64,000 nucleotides of DNA from Toxonevra muliebris (Eukaryota; Arthropoda; Insecta; Diptera; Pallopteridae). The stretch spans positions 80,841,235 to 80,905,234 of the forward strand of contig OY829326.1 of assembly GCA_963691655.1 (NCBI GenBank). The letters are read 5' to 3'. Shown here one piece after another: positions 1-10,974 of this stretch. The notes beneath the pieces were generated by a model. That model made no database searches. It was not told the origin of the DNA and saw only the letters and a list, made by a program, of their open reading frames with translations. The stretch's first letter is position 1; the number at the start of each line of letters is the position of its first letter. The translations under genes were made by a program, and so were the position numbers.

Positions 1-420
1 TGATTTCAAAAAAATTGAGATTGATAATATTTAATGTAAAAACCATAAATCTGAGCTCAAAACCCAAAAAAAAATTAATGGGCGTGGTTTTATGAAGCCG
101 AAAAAGGTGAATGCCTAAAAGTATTTGTTGCTGAATAAACTTTTTATCAATTTTTTTAAATAACTAAATATTTTGTATAAAAAATTTAAATTCCTAGCTA
201 CTCACAGCTAGTTTTTATTGTTTTTTTCGTTAAAAAAAATCACTGAATACTGTTTGTACGGTTGTAAATCTGTGGATTACTTCAAAAGTAAAAACGGAAC
301 AAGCAAACGGAGAAAATATAACACAGAAATTCTAATGTAAATACTTTATATAACCACTTCACATTTATTTATTTGTATAAATTTTTACTGCCAATCAATA
401 GTAAAAATTATTATAAAATA
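1..420. other. AT-rich stretch, no gene seen
   Basis: Short homopolymer A and T tracts. No domain or repeat structure could be supported. It probably lies in the intron after mub exon 6. Confidence 0.6.
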
Positions 421-429
421 AAATGCTTA

Positions 430-538
430 TAATCTTCGGCTTCGGCAAATACTTCGGCCAAAACTTCGGCCAAAACTTCGGCCACTTTTTGCCGAAGATG
501 CAATTTTAGGCCGAATAGCCGAATAATCGGTCAGACAC
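430..538. repeat. Short tandem array of CTTCGGCCAAAA-type units
   Basis: The plus strand repeats CTTCGGCCAAAA two to three times from about 450 to 484. A compensating TTTTTGCCGAAG and GGCCGAATAGCCGAATAATC follow. Direct and inverted GCCGAA copies allow hairpins. It ends at AATCGGTCAGACACTA, whose complement TAGTGTCTGACC looks like a hAT-type transposon tip, but no matching second end was found nearby. Confidence 0.5.
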
Positions 539-954
539 TATAAATTACCTTCGACAAAAATATTACTCATCGAAAACTACTTGGGGTGCTTAGAGCCCAA
601 TGCTTTTTTTTAGGACCCAGAAAGTCAAAATCATCTAAAACCTAAATGGTTTAATTTAAATTAAAAATTTAATTTTTAATTTAAATAAACAAAAGTTTAT
701 TTTGGTCCCGCATATACCAAAATTATGGGTTTTTAGCGTCCACAACGTCCATAACTAGGTCCCTAGACGTGATAGAACACATCTGAGTACAGGATCGGCA
801 CATTTAGAAAGTTATTTATCCGCCATTTCACTTTGTGGGTGATTGTAACATCCATAAAATTCCCCCCACAAACAGAAAATTATTTTATAATATTTAAATA
901 CTGGTAAAAAATTAATATTTATTCAAAAAACTTTAAAAAATAGAACTGTACAAC

Positions 955-1391
955 TAAATGGTCCTATGAAATTCGAGTTTAATTTTTCGAGCCCTACTTT
1001 TGGCGTCTAAATTTTTTGCAGCATTCCTGTCTGGAACTTTTTGGACTTTGTATGTTTTCAAACCCGCATTGGCTTTAACTTTTCACACCAAATAGTCAGA
1101 GCACTGGGCTAACCGGGCAGCTTTTCTACCAGATGTGTTTGGAGATTTTTTCAATTTGCTTTCTATTTTCTTGGCTTTCCCAATATCATGTGGTCCTTGT
1201 TTTCTTCCCGAACCACGTTTCCTATCGATGGTCAAATTCTCCTGAAACTGTTTAATAACATTGGAAACAGTTTGACGGCAGACCTTCAATTCTTTGACCA
1301 ATTTTTTGTAGGACCAATTTGGATTTTTTTGAACATTTTTAATCATTTTAAGACGTACTTCTTTTTCTTCACTCATTTTGATCAAACTCAC
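955..1391 (-). pseudogene. ITmD37E/maT-like transposase, N-terminal relic
   Basis: The minus strand reads an N-terminal helix-turn-helix region: NVQKNPNWSYKKLVKEL, VCRQTVSNVIKQFQE, then the linker RKRGSGRKQGPHD, then a second HTH ending ARLAQCSDYLV. After one stop it continues KVKANAGLKTYKVQKVPDRN and AAKNLDAKSRARKIKLEFH. The GSGRK linker between two HTH units and the KVKANAG...YKVQKVPDR segment are typical of the ITmD37E branch of the Tc1/mariner superfamily. The catalytic DD37E core is absent, so this is a 5' fragment. Terminal repeats were not found. Confidence 0.8.
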
Positions 1392-1399
1392 AATATATC

Positions 1400-2800
1400 A
1401 ACATGTTTGTCATTAAAAATAACAACTGACATATTTTTCTAGATCAAAGAAATTTTTAAATTTTACACCCAAAAAAAATTATTAGGTAAAACGTGTGTTA
1501 AGATTTTTTCAATCTCACTCCTTACTATGATATATCGTCTTCATATTCAAATGGAAATAGCCTTATCTTTTGTCCCATGTAATATTTTTATATTAACTAT
1601 AGTGTTGTAATGGATCTATTTATTCAAGTGGAAAGTGTTCCGGCGATTTCATTTCTTCATGATACATATGTATGAGTAACTAAGTATTGTGTGATATCTC
1701 AATTGAAGGGGTTAAACAAACATTTCTTGCAAGGGGAAGCACGAGAGCAAATGAAATAGATAGATTGACTACTAACAGAGTGTTTTAACTAAGGGAGGTG
1801 GTGGCAGTTAAACACTAATCCACAAACTTAATTACCACTTTTAATTAACATTTTATAATTATTTTTTAGATTGTTGTAGAATGGTGTGAAAGTACAATAC
1901 AAATTTTGAGTTTAGTTGCTTTTTATATTATTATATTTTCAACAATGAATTCGATATGAATTGAGTTGATCTTCATTTTCGATAAATGGTAGGATTAGAG
2001 AAATTATATAGAGATGTGAGGGCTCGGGCAAAAGGATGTTTTATTTATTGATTTTAATATTTATTTCTTAAGAGAATGTATAATATATATATATTGTATT
2101 TATATAGAGTAGGTCAGGTCAGGTGGTTCGATCAGGTCATGGTGGTCAAGATGGGTTGTATTTAATATGGCACGATTATTTCACAAATAATAAACGATTT
2201 TATTTCATATGTATAGTAAAATATATGTGGCTTGATTTGATTACAGTGACATTTACTGTGGATATTAAACTTTAATTTGTTTGTTGTTTCTGGTAGTTGA
2301 TTTTTAATTGCAATTTAAATTAACAAATTTACTAAACAAATTATATACCATACGCAGTGGGAAAGTGGGGGAATAGAAAGACTGTAGTATTCTGTGATTA
2401 TTCTGATATTTTTTTATAGAGGATATTATTTTAAAAAAAACGTAATTAGATTGTAGATTGTAGAATACAAAGAAAAAATTAAACGAATGTAGACATACTT
2501 TCCAACTGCACGCGAGCCCTCGCATTTATTCCTTTCTCTCGCATCTATCACAATCCCAGAGAGCCAAGAGAAGTAGTAGTAGTAGTAGTGGTGGTGGTTG
2601 GTGGAAGAGTGAAGCAAAAGTGAAGCCTTTCTTTTCTGTTTGTGAAATAAAACGCTTATAGCTGATCATCAAGGACCAAAGAAAAAAAAAAACAACAAAA
2701 AAATAATAATCCTTGATTCACATTATATGTAAAGCGTTTGAATTCACTTCATGTTTGTTTGCTTGCTTAGAGCTTGCACAGCATTGGCCATTAGCTAGCT
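1400..2800. other. Intronic stretch without recognisable gene
   Basis: AT-rich, with a triplet microsatellite AGT/GTG at about 2571-2600. Small reading frames here have low-complexity composition. GC content rises from about 2505. Confidence 0.5.
2571..2600 (+). repeat. Triplet microsatellite (AGT)n(GTG)n
   Basis: Consecutive AGT units turn into GTG units, then a T-rich edge. Simple repeat. Confidence 0.85.
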
Positions 2801-3060
2801 ACCTAGCTAGTGAGCGGGCGGGCGGTCAGGCTGTCGCACGAGCGAACGAGAGCAACAACGACAAAGAACAACGTAGTAGTAGAACTTAACCTAAGAAAAA
2901 GTGCAGAAAAATAAACTAAAATACAAAAACAAATTATGAATCAAAAAACATTTCTTCTTGATGTTTATTTTCTAAAATAGATAGAATTTGTTTGTTTGTT
3001 TAATTTTTGCTAAATGTTAAAAAACGGAAGTTGTGGTGGGCATTAAAAACAAAGAAAGTA
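2800..3060 (+). promoter_or_regulatory. Possible plus-strand 5' UTR exon or promoter island
   Basis: A locally GC-rich patch (GAGCGGGCGGGCGGTCAGG at about 2812) is followed by ACAACGACAAAGAACAACG and long A-rich sequence, as in fly 5' leaders. A consensus donor GTAAGT sits at about 3058 after GAAA. There is no long reading frame. It could equally be an intronic enhancer of mub or part of a mobile element; transcription evidence would decide. Confidence 0.2.
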
Positions 3061-3672
3061 AGTTAGGTATAATAAGTGTAGAGGTGTAGAGCAGTTTTGG
3101 CAAAAGTTTATTAATGAATACGAGACTACAATGATATAGGGCAAGATGAAGTAAACCCAGCATGGCATCCCCCATTATCTCGAATAATTATTCTGGGATG
3201 CCCTAGAAAAATTATTATATCGAAAAAAATAGTAAGAAATAAATCAGTTTCATATGAGGAAGGGTTTCACCTCGTCTTCCCTTAAGCGTGCGAATTTTGG
3301 AAAACGAAAAAGAAAAGGGCCTGATACAGTTATGAATGAATCACAAAAATGATCACAAGATACATTTTTTGTGTTACGATTACTGTACACAAATGCTAGT
3401 TAATCGAAAGGAATAGCTTTTAAAAATTGTTGGTCATCCAGATGAAGCAATGGGAAGTAAGCGCCCGTAGTTTTAATCTTTTTTAACAGGATCCTAGATA
3501 ATAGGTGTGATAGGAGAGTAATTCCTTTATGACTGTGGTATTACGATAGACTCCCTTTTTTTGTGGCCTATCATGTTTACAGATCTTAATGTATGAATTA
3601 ATAGGTACTAAATAAAAAAAATTAGCAAAATGTGAAGTACCTATGCTTAATATAATAAATGATTGGCAATCA

Positions 3673-4181
3673 CAGAGCTGTAAAAGAATGCAGTCATTTC
3701 ACGTTTTAAGGCTGTGGACTTCGTTTAAAAATTACTGAATTATTCCATTCTGAAGAATTAAAATCATTAAGTCATAAGTCATTTTGAAATCAATGATAAT
3801 TCGTATGAAGTCATGAATGAGCAGTTTCTTGTACGAAGTCTCTACCTGAGTAATTCGTTGATTGACTTAAAGTCATTTTCAAAAGAAATTAAAGAAACTT
3901 AATATTTTTTGTAGTATCCTTCAATAAATGGCTGCAGTCTGTAAAAGTGACGTCTCAATTGACTTCATGGCTTTAACCAAATTTGAAGTCATGACTGCAA
4001 CTTCAATTATAATGCGAAGTCATGGTATTATTGTGACCTATTTATAATGAAATCACAGTTAAGTGTTTTATTCATTTGTACTTTGTGACTTCATTTTTAA
4101 AGTCATAAGTCTTAAATAGAATGGAAGACTGCAGTCAGAAAATTGAATTCATTCGCAATGACTGCATTATTTTACAGCTCT
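3673..4181. mobile_element. hAT-like MITE (CAGAGCTGTAAAA family, copy 1)
   Basis: Left end CAGAGCTGTAAAAGAATGCA is matched inverted by the right end TGCATTATTTTACAGCTCT. The 8 bp direct repeat TTGGCAAT occurs at 3663-3670 and 4181-4188, beside the ends within a few bases, as for hAT insertions. The interior has no coding potential but repeats GAAGTCA/TGACTTC words many times in both orientations, which may be subterminal binding motifs. A second copy starts at 58436. Confidence 0.75.
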
Positions 4182-4189
4182 TGGCAATT

Positions 4190-5014
4190 ATTTGTTATGA
4201 AAAAGAGAAAAATGATAAAAATTAAGTATTTTTAAGGATAGTAGAATTCTATTTAGACTGCATTTTTATTTCACTATGGGTATAGACGCTAGATTTTAGG
4301 CTTGTACAGAAAGAAGTGGTGACGGTGAAGCTTTTTAATAAAGTTGTTTTAATTCTAATCAATCAAGATTCAAATATTCTAAACACGATGTTAAAGCAAG
4401 AGCTTATTATAATTAACACTTGACGTAATCATTGAATGTAATCTACAAGCAATTCATATATATGTATGTATATGGGCTGACAATCAATTTCAATTGCCAA
4501 CACTGCTTTACATTGATTATTTTCTTTTAAATTATTAATCAGTATTATTTACTAATAACGCGCGAATACTGCAGTAACATGTGAAATGAACATAAAAAAA
4601 GTGCTTCTAAAGAAATAAATATGCGGGTTAAAATAATAATAAAGGGTAGGTATTCAAATTAGTTATATGTGGTAGAATGAGAGCGGCGGAATGAGGCAGG
4701 ACTGACAAATTCAAAACGCAAAAGATTAGAAATAGATTGCTGCTTGAACAATGGACAATTGACAATAAAAGTAAAATATAACAATATAAATATGTGTATG
4801 TATGTGTAAATAAAAGGAAATTGAAATTAGGATGAAAAGGAAGATATTTCGTCTTGTTTTGATTTTGTACGTAACACAAACATGAAAGGTGAAGTGGAAG
4901 AAGGAGAAGAAAACCTTTTGCATTGGTGTTGATGATACTGAAGGTTCATAGGAGAATGATGGCAAAAGTATATGTAATTGAAACAAATTAAGAGAAATGT
5001 AAAATTTAGTTTAC
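4190..5014. other. mub: Intron after mub exon 6, no gene seen
   Basis: The sequence between the MITE and the exon 6 donor contains T/A-rich reading frames with hydrophobic low-complexity translations only. I see no exon. Confidence 0.6.
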
Positions 5015-5134
5015 CTCTTGTGCGGGTACAGCATAGTTGCCTTGAATGGTATATGCTTGTCCATTTGCCAAAATGACTGGTCCAGATACTTGTGGTTTTG
5101 GTCGATACGGAATAGTAGCGCCTCTTGGTGGTGA
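5015..5134 (-). CDS. mub: mub coding exon 6 (KH2-KH3 linker)
   Basis: A 120 bp exon, exactly 40 codons, minus strand. It starts SPPRGATIPYRPKPQ, continues VSGPVILANGQAY and ends TIQGNYAVPAQE. The ATIPYRPKP...GQAYTIQG signature follows KH2 in PCBP-type proteins. The acceptor AG is at 5136-5135 and the donor GTAAAC starts at 5014. Phase 0. No further mub exon could be recognised between 1 and 5014, so the next exon is probably outside the window. Confidence 0.93.
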
Positions 5135-5170
5135 CTATGATGGGTGTGTAGTAAAAAAAAATGTTAGTTA

Positions 5171-5407
<237 letters not shown>

Positions 5408-5457
5408 TTAGTACTGCAAATTCAATTTATTATTTGGTTTGTGCAATATTCATTTAC

Positions 5458-5551
5458 CAATTAATGATCCACATTGACTGGCGGGCACTATTAAACGTAT
5501 TGGTATTTGAGTCTTACCAACTTTGCCAACATCATTGAATTGTGAGCACCA
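5458..5551 (-). CDS. mub: mub coding exon 4 (linker and start of KH2)
   Basis: A 94 bp exon, minus strand, reading WCSQFNDVGKVGKTQ then IPIRLIVPASQCGSLI, plus one base of the next codon. It gives the KH1-KH2 linker and the first strand and helix of KH2. The acceptor AG is at 5553-5552 after TTTCAC, and the donor GTAAAT starts at 5457. The single base G is completed by GC at the start of exon 5 to give the glycine of the KH2 loop, so the splice is phase 1. Confidence 0.93.
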
Positions 5552-5941
5552 CTGTGAAATCGAACAAAAAAATATTTCAAGTTTATCAAAAAATATTGAA
5601 TGAAATCAGTTACAGTGCTTGAGAATTAGTATTATGAAAAAATGTATTGGAAACTTTTTCGCAAAAATTTTGTATGTTTCTACTCAATTATATTAATACG
5701 TAAAAGAATGTCTTTTTGCTTCTTATTCTAGCAGCACAACGCCAGGATTCTATGATCAAATAAGCCTTTATGTTTCTCTAAAGGACATTACTCAAAGTTG
5801 TCTTCACTCCAGTCTAAAGATTCCCATTATTCTATTATGAAAACTGCTTTCTAATATCACGCTGGGTTTTCATGGGAAGAAAATATTCACAATTAATTTG
5901 GTGGTTTTAAATAAAAATATGGGATGAAAAGAGACCAATCT

Positions 5942-6470
5942 CCATATTAGGTGATTTTTTTTTCTAGGTAAATACTACATACATTTCCATACTAGGAACA
6001 AAAATTGGATAAATGTCTTGAAGTTTTAGGAAAAATGTTTCTTTCCGAGTTACTTTGATCTTTTTTTGACCGCAAAAAATGTCCGAAAATTACAACAAAA
6101 AATTTCACCGAATAACCAATTTAAAATTTGTATTGCTTTTTATTACCTTTCAAATAAGTCTCATTTGACAAGGATCCAATAATTTTTTCTATTCTTTATT
6201 AGTTTTTGAACTTTTCAAACTCAGTTTCAGGACGAAACTTCATATCAGAAACAGTTACTGACTTAGAAAAACTATGGATGCAGAATTGCCCAGCATAAAA
6301 TTCTCTTTTTGGATGCGAAGTCAAACCCTATGTCAAAGAAAACAAATAGAATTTGGTCGCATAGTGTAATTAAGATTTCATATTTAATTTTTCATATTTA
6401 ACTTTTTAGAAAGAAACCGATGAAAGCAAAATTTATTTAAAAATAGTTTCTTGGTAGTAATGCTCTGTAG
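5942..6470. repeat. Dispersed repeat, copy 1 (shares sequence with 15825-16535)
   Basis: GGATAAATGTCTTGAAG, TTTAGGAAAAAT, the AATAACCAATTTAAA stretch and, further on, GAAAGAAACCGAT occur here and again, in the same order, around 15839-16510. Copy 2 lies inside an element with terminal repeats and target duplication (15707-16666), so this is probably a decayed fragment of that family, in the mub intron between exons 4 and 3. Confidence 0.65.
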
Positions 6471-6817
6471 AGAGGCACAAAATGTTAATTGACTTTTAAA
6501 ACCTGTCGTTGTACCGTTAGAATGAGAAGAAGGGATAATCTACTTCATTTCAAGATAATTGAGTATAAACATTCACAATTTTTCCGAAAAAGGTTCCAAC
6601 CAACATGCACATTAACCATATTTCAAGCACTGTTATCTTTTTATGAACATAACTAAATTTTATTTGAATATATCGTTAAAAAAAATAGTATTTTTTTAAA
6701 AGGCGTCACTTGAACATAATGTCACACCTAATATTAGGAACATAATTGTATACTGTAAATACTGTATTACAGTTAAAAGTTATAGGTCAAAGTTTTATTT
6801 AAAAAACAAGATTTTAC

Positions 6818-6934
6818 CTCTTCAAATTTCTTTGTAATGAGCGTAAAAGCCGAAAAAATTGCACTGGTTGTGCCAGATACGGTCACAATACGTTCCGGGC
6901 ATGACCCATCCGAAATGTTTATTTTGGCGCCAGA
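6818..6934 (-). CDS. mub: mub coding exon 3 (end of KH1)
   Basis: A 117 bp exon, 39 codons, minus strand. It starts SGAKINISDGSCPERIV, continues TVSGTTSAIFSAF and ends TLITKKFEE. This is the second half of KH1, with the beta2 and beta3 strands and the C-terminal helix. The acceptor is TTTAG at 6937-6935, and the donor GTAAAA starts at 6817. Phase 0 on both sides. The following intron is about 1.27 kb and contains an old dispersed repeat (5942-6470). Confidence 0.93.
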
Positions 6935-6999
6935 CTAAACGAAAGGGAAAAAGAAAAAAACATTATTTAAATGTATAGGAAAACAAGATTTACAAATAC

Positions 7000-7056
7000 C
7001 TCTTCACGAAATCTGTTCACAATTTCACCCTTTTTGCCAATAATACTGCCAACTTC
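7000..7056 (-). CDS. mub: mub coding exon 2 (KH1 GxxG loop)
   Basis: A 57 bp exon, 19 codons, reading EVGSIIGKKGEIVNRFREE on the minus strand. It contains the KH1 nucleic-acid-binding loop GKKG. The acceptor AG is at 7058-7057 after a TTTACAG stretch, and the donor GTATTT starts at 6999. Phase 0 on both sides. It joins exon 1 across a 33.5 kb intron and exon 3 across a 65 bp intron. Confidence 0.93.
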
Positions 7057-7923
7057 CTGTAAATAGAATAAAGAAAAAATTTAGTTGCGAATTTTAATTT
7101 TATTTTTCTTAGTTTTATGTTTAAAAAGATTCATTATAGCTTTGAATGTGGTTGCGCGATGGTTATTGTTGGCGCGTAACTTGTCAATTAAATGCAACAA
7201 CGCGAATGCCTGAGATATTTGAAATTTGTGGAGTTTCGTGGAGTTCAGGCTGGTATTTTATTTTAAATTTTATTATTTTCGTATAAAGATTAAAACACTA
7301 TGCCATGGACAGTTAATATCGTTCTTTATATCTTCATATTTTGGAGCAATTATAGTTTCAACTTATAATCTATCTTCTCATTTTGATATAGCATTTTCTT
7401 TAAACTTCTCAACCTTTTTTTTCTTTGTAACTTGAGGGTATTTTGGTATAATGTTATATATAGTGAAATTAATGAATAATTTTCTTTGTGATGTCAAATA
7501 ACAAAGACAAAAAAAAAAAAAAAATAAACCACAGGAAACTCAAATATCCACGTTCTTATTTTTTGTTTCATTCGAATTTTTTTGATGGCAGTGAAAATTT
7601 TCAAATTAAAATTAAAACTCTTAAAGTTAATTTTACTTGAAATTTACGGTTTACAGAGAATTATATTTTCAGAGTAGGAAATATTAACAACAGAGAAAGA
7701 AAGATATCGGATTCACAACGAGACATTTAAGAAAATCAGCGGCAGTAATAAAACTGATTTAATTCTTTAAAATAGCTTTTGTCTTCATATATTATCGATA
7801 TTCGATGGCAGCAACAATGAGATAGTAGACAATTAAAGACCGACGAGTTTGGATTCTCATTCCACTGGGTAGCATCAATAGCGATCATGGCGAATTGCCA
7901 ATTTGATCAAGAACCAAGCTTAG
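7057..7923. other. mub: Intron 1, end adjacent to exon 2, no gene seen
   Basis: AT-rich with a poly-A tract at about 7509-7524. No protein motif recognised. Confidence 0.6.
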
Positions 7924-8017
7924 ATCGGTTAATAAATTACACTATGCGACAATTTTCATCGAAATCAAACCGCACCGGACTATTTTTTTCTGAAAATATA
8001 CCTATCCAATAGCAAAA

Positions 8018-9374
8018 AGTTATCAAATATTGCTAAGTTATTTGAAAGTGTTATCAAAGAGAAATTATTTTTTATGGTCAAGTGATATATGTATTATTCC
8101 TAAACAGCATGGTTTTATGCCTGGTCGATCTACAGTGTCTAATTTGTCACTACTCTCCAATTACAGTATTTCCTGTTTTGAGTGTGGCTACCAAGTAGAT
8201 GTGATCTATACTGATTTTGCGAAAAGATTTGATAAAGTTAGCCTAAGGCTTATTCAACATTTTTGGATTGGATCAAATCCTATTTAAGTGCTAGACATTG
8301 TTATGTCGTTATAAATAATATTAAATCGAATCTTTTTATTGCGTCGTCCGGCTTTCCACAAGGCAGTATCCTTGGGCCATTGTTATTTATACGGTTCATT
8401 AATGATACAAATAAATTTATCGTTAATTCTAAATTCTTGCTTTATGCTGATGACCTTAAATTATTTATTTGTGTTCACACTAATTTTGAAGCCGTGTCTT
8501 TACAAAGTGACCTCTCGAATATTTTTATTTGGAGCAAACTTAATGGGTTACCACTTATTATAAATAAATGTTTCCATATAACTTTCTCAAAATCAAAAAA
8601 TGTTATTTATTCCAATTACTCTGCTAATGGTTTAACCCTGCAATCAGTTCATGTTATTCGTGACTTAGGTGTAATTTTCGACTCTAAGTTTTCTTTTACT
8701 GAGCACATTAACTACCTCGTCCCAAAAGCCTACTGTCTTCTAGCGTTCATTCGAAGGAATATCTTTGAATTTTGGGACCCCCATACACTAAAATGTCCGT
8801 ATAATTCATTTGTGGTCAATATTGGAATACGCTTCGTTCATCTGGAGTCCTTACTACTCGAGTCATTCGTTAAGATTGGAAAGAATTCAGAAGTCCTTCA
8901 CTAGATTTGCTTTACGTACTTTAAATTTTGGACCTCAGATGCCCTCATATAATGCACGTTGTTTGCTTCTTGGTGTTAAGACTCTTGAGATCAGACGTAA
9001 GATAGCGTCTTTAATTTACATTTATGACATTATCTCATCTAATATTGACAGTCCTGACTTGCTACAGCATATTGAGTTTAATGTTCCTTCTGTGCAGCTG
9101 CGGCATTTTAAACCATTTTTTATTAAATACCATCGTACTAATTATGCACTTAATGAACCTATTACTCTGTCTTTATCTTTATATAATGAATTATCCATAG
9201 CTTTTGAGTTTGATTTTTCTGTATCTAAGCAATGTTTTAAAAATCTTGTGATTAATATATTCTAGTTTATACTGTATATACTTTATTGCTAAATTATTAA
9301 TTGTTTTAATTCTTGTCTGTAAGAAACTAATTTCATAGACAAACTAAATAAATAAATAAAAATAAATAAAATAA
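8018..9374 (+). mobile_element. Jockey-clade LINE, 5'-truncated, inserted in the left arm of the long-TIR element
   Basis: Reverse transcriptase fragments occur in three frames. They read KQHGFMPGRSTVSNL and YTDFAKRFDKVS (frame 1); then IKSYLSARHCYVVI, GFPQGSILGPLLF and the active site LLYADDLKLF (frame 2); then ILEYASFIWSPYY and RIQKSFTRFALRTL (frame 3). The stop is near 9265. A short 3' UTR and an AAATAAATAAATAAA tail follow up to about 9374. Both flanks are the interrupted inverted repeat of the host transposon (CCAATAGCAAAA before, AAAAGCCTCGC after), which fixes the boundaries. The endonuclease and ORF1 are missing. At least two frameshifts show it is dead. Confidence 0.88.
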
Positions 9375-9861
9375 AAAAGCCTCGCTGGGTTTGTAAAAGT
9401 TAGCTCGATTTTTTTTTTATTATTTTTTGAATTTTTTGAGCCTCAGGCCATTTTCGGGTTTTTCATATGTAAATCCCAATTTTGAATTATAAATCGATTT
9501 TTTTAGAAATGTCGTTTTTGTACAAATAAACCCATTTTGTAAAGAACCTATATCCTGAAACGTAATTTTTGAGACCAAATCTTAGAAAAATAGCAATTTA
9601 TTTGAATTTTTTTTACTCTAATTTCGAAAATATTTAAAATTCCTTCCCACTTCTTCTGTTAAAAATGTATTAAAATAAACTACAAAAAGTAATTTATAAA
9701 TACCAATACTAAATTGAACTTCAAATTTGGTGGAATAGCGTTTTTTATACGAAATCTTTGGAAAAATTGGAAAAAAAAAAAAAAAACAATTTTAGAAAAG
9801 TAGCACTGACTACGATTTTTTCCTGATTTTATTACAAAAAAAAAAAAAAAAACTTTTTTAT

Positions 9862-10416
9862 CCCAAAACATTAGACGAGCTCTTTTTGACAATGGACCAT
9901 TTTCAACATCATCATTTGAATTATCTGATTCATCACCAGAGAATTCCATTTCGTCCACTTCTTCTTCTCCTTCCTTTTCTCGTTCTTCATTTTCATTTTC
10001 TTCGTGGTTGTATTGAAAAGTATGTTTGCTCCACCAACATGTTTCGGCTGATATGGCATCTGGATATCGTTTTCCCCTGTCTCTGTATTGAATGGCATTG
10101 CAGTTTGATGATAGCGCACTCCCAGCTCATCTGATTCGGTCAACTGTCGACTGAAGTAGACCAAATGGTGATGAAGGAAGTGAATTTTTAGCGATATATC
10201 GACATCAATTTTGGAAAAAGCATCCAACATTCGTCGCATATATCCTTCATTATTGGGAGAACGATGTTTATCTAAAAGTCCAACGATGATTTCTCTTATC
10301 GACGTCCACGCAACTATTTCATTGTCTACCAAAGCCCTGTCAAAGTGACAGAATCCCTGAAATATGCAATCGTTCCAATGTTGATTTTGACGAAACGAAA
10401 TGTTACAGTTTGACAC
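9862..10416 (-). pseudogene. Transposon-encoded protein of unknown family, frameshifted
   Basis: Starts MSNCNISFRQNQHWND and runs to about 181 residues. A central segment, DAFSKIDVDISLKIHFLHHH followed by SDELGVRYHQ, resembles a motif (SxKIHFLHSHL ... VSDEQGERFHQ) that I recall from many uncharacterised, multi-copy arthropod proteins. In the reading frame one base over, the tail reads MDEMEFSGDESDNSNDD and LSKRARLMFWDKK, acidic then basic, which looks like the true C-terminus. That implies a frameshift near 9960. The frame is enclosed by the long inverted repeats, so it is probably a shortened form of the element's own transposase or accessory gene. No catalytic residues can be named. Confidence 0.55.
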
Positions 10417-10974
10417 AAAGCCGAGAACTGTAATTGTTTTTCCGAAATCAGCATTGTGTAAATGTACAATATTCTATTTTATTTCACATTTATCTAAAAA
10501 TTCACCCCAAAAGTATCGATTTTCAGTAAATTTAAAATAAAAATATTATTGTATATGTATGGAAATAAATGCGTCTTACCGCTTTTTAATTTTAAATCAT
10601 CGTTAGTAGAGAAGTAGCAAGAATTCTTATATAATTTCGAAATTAGTGTAAAAAAATTCCAAAAAATTGCCATTTTTCTAACATTTGGTCTTAAAAATCG
10701 GGTTTCAGGATATAGGTTCTTTACAAAATGGATTTATTTGTACATAAACGACATTCCTAAAAAGAATCACGATGACATACATCGGATACATCCGAAATAT
10801 GAAAAACCCTTAAATGGCCTGAGGGTCAAAAAATTCAAAAAATAATAAAAAAAAAAATCGAGCTAACTTTTACAAACCCAGCGAGGCTTTTGCTATTGGA
10901 TAGGTATATTTAAAAAAACATAGTAAGGTGCGGTTTGATTTTTGGTGTTGCACAGTGTTATTTATCGGTTAGAA

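Larger units (their letters stand above)
7932..10963 (-). mobile_element. Long-TIR DNA transposon interrupted by a LINE
   Basis: The two ends form imperfect inverted repeats of about 350-440 bp. Left: ACACTATGCGACA, then AAATCAAACCGCACC, then TATACCTATCCAATAGCAAAA (to 8017), resuming after a LINE at GCCTCGCTGGGTTTGTAAAA (9379) and running to about 9660. Right: the complement, from about 10605 to 10963. The 8 bp direct repeat ATCGGTTA at 7924-7931 and 10964-10971 is the likely target duplication. Without the LINE the element is about 1.7 kb. Between the arms lies one reading frame on the minus strand (9871-10416). The superfamily is uncertain: an 8 bp duplication fits hAT or P, but the tips CACTRTGCRACA are not ones I can assign. 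Confidence 0.8.
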
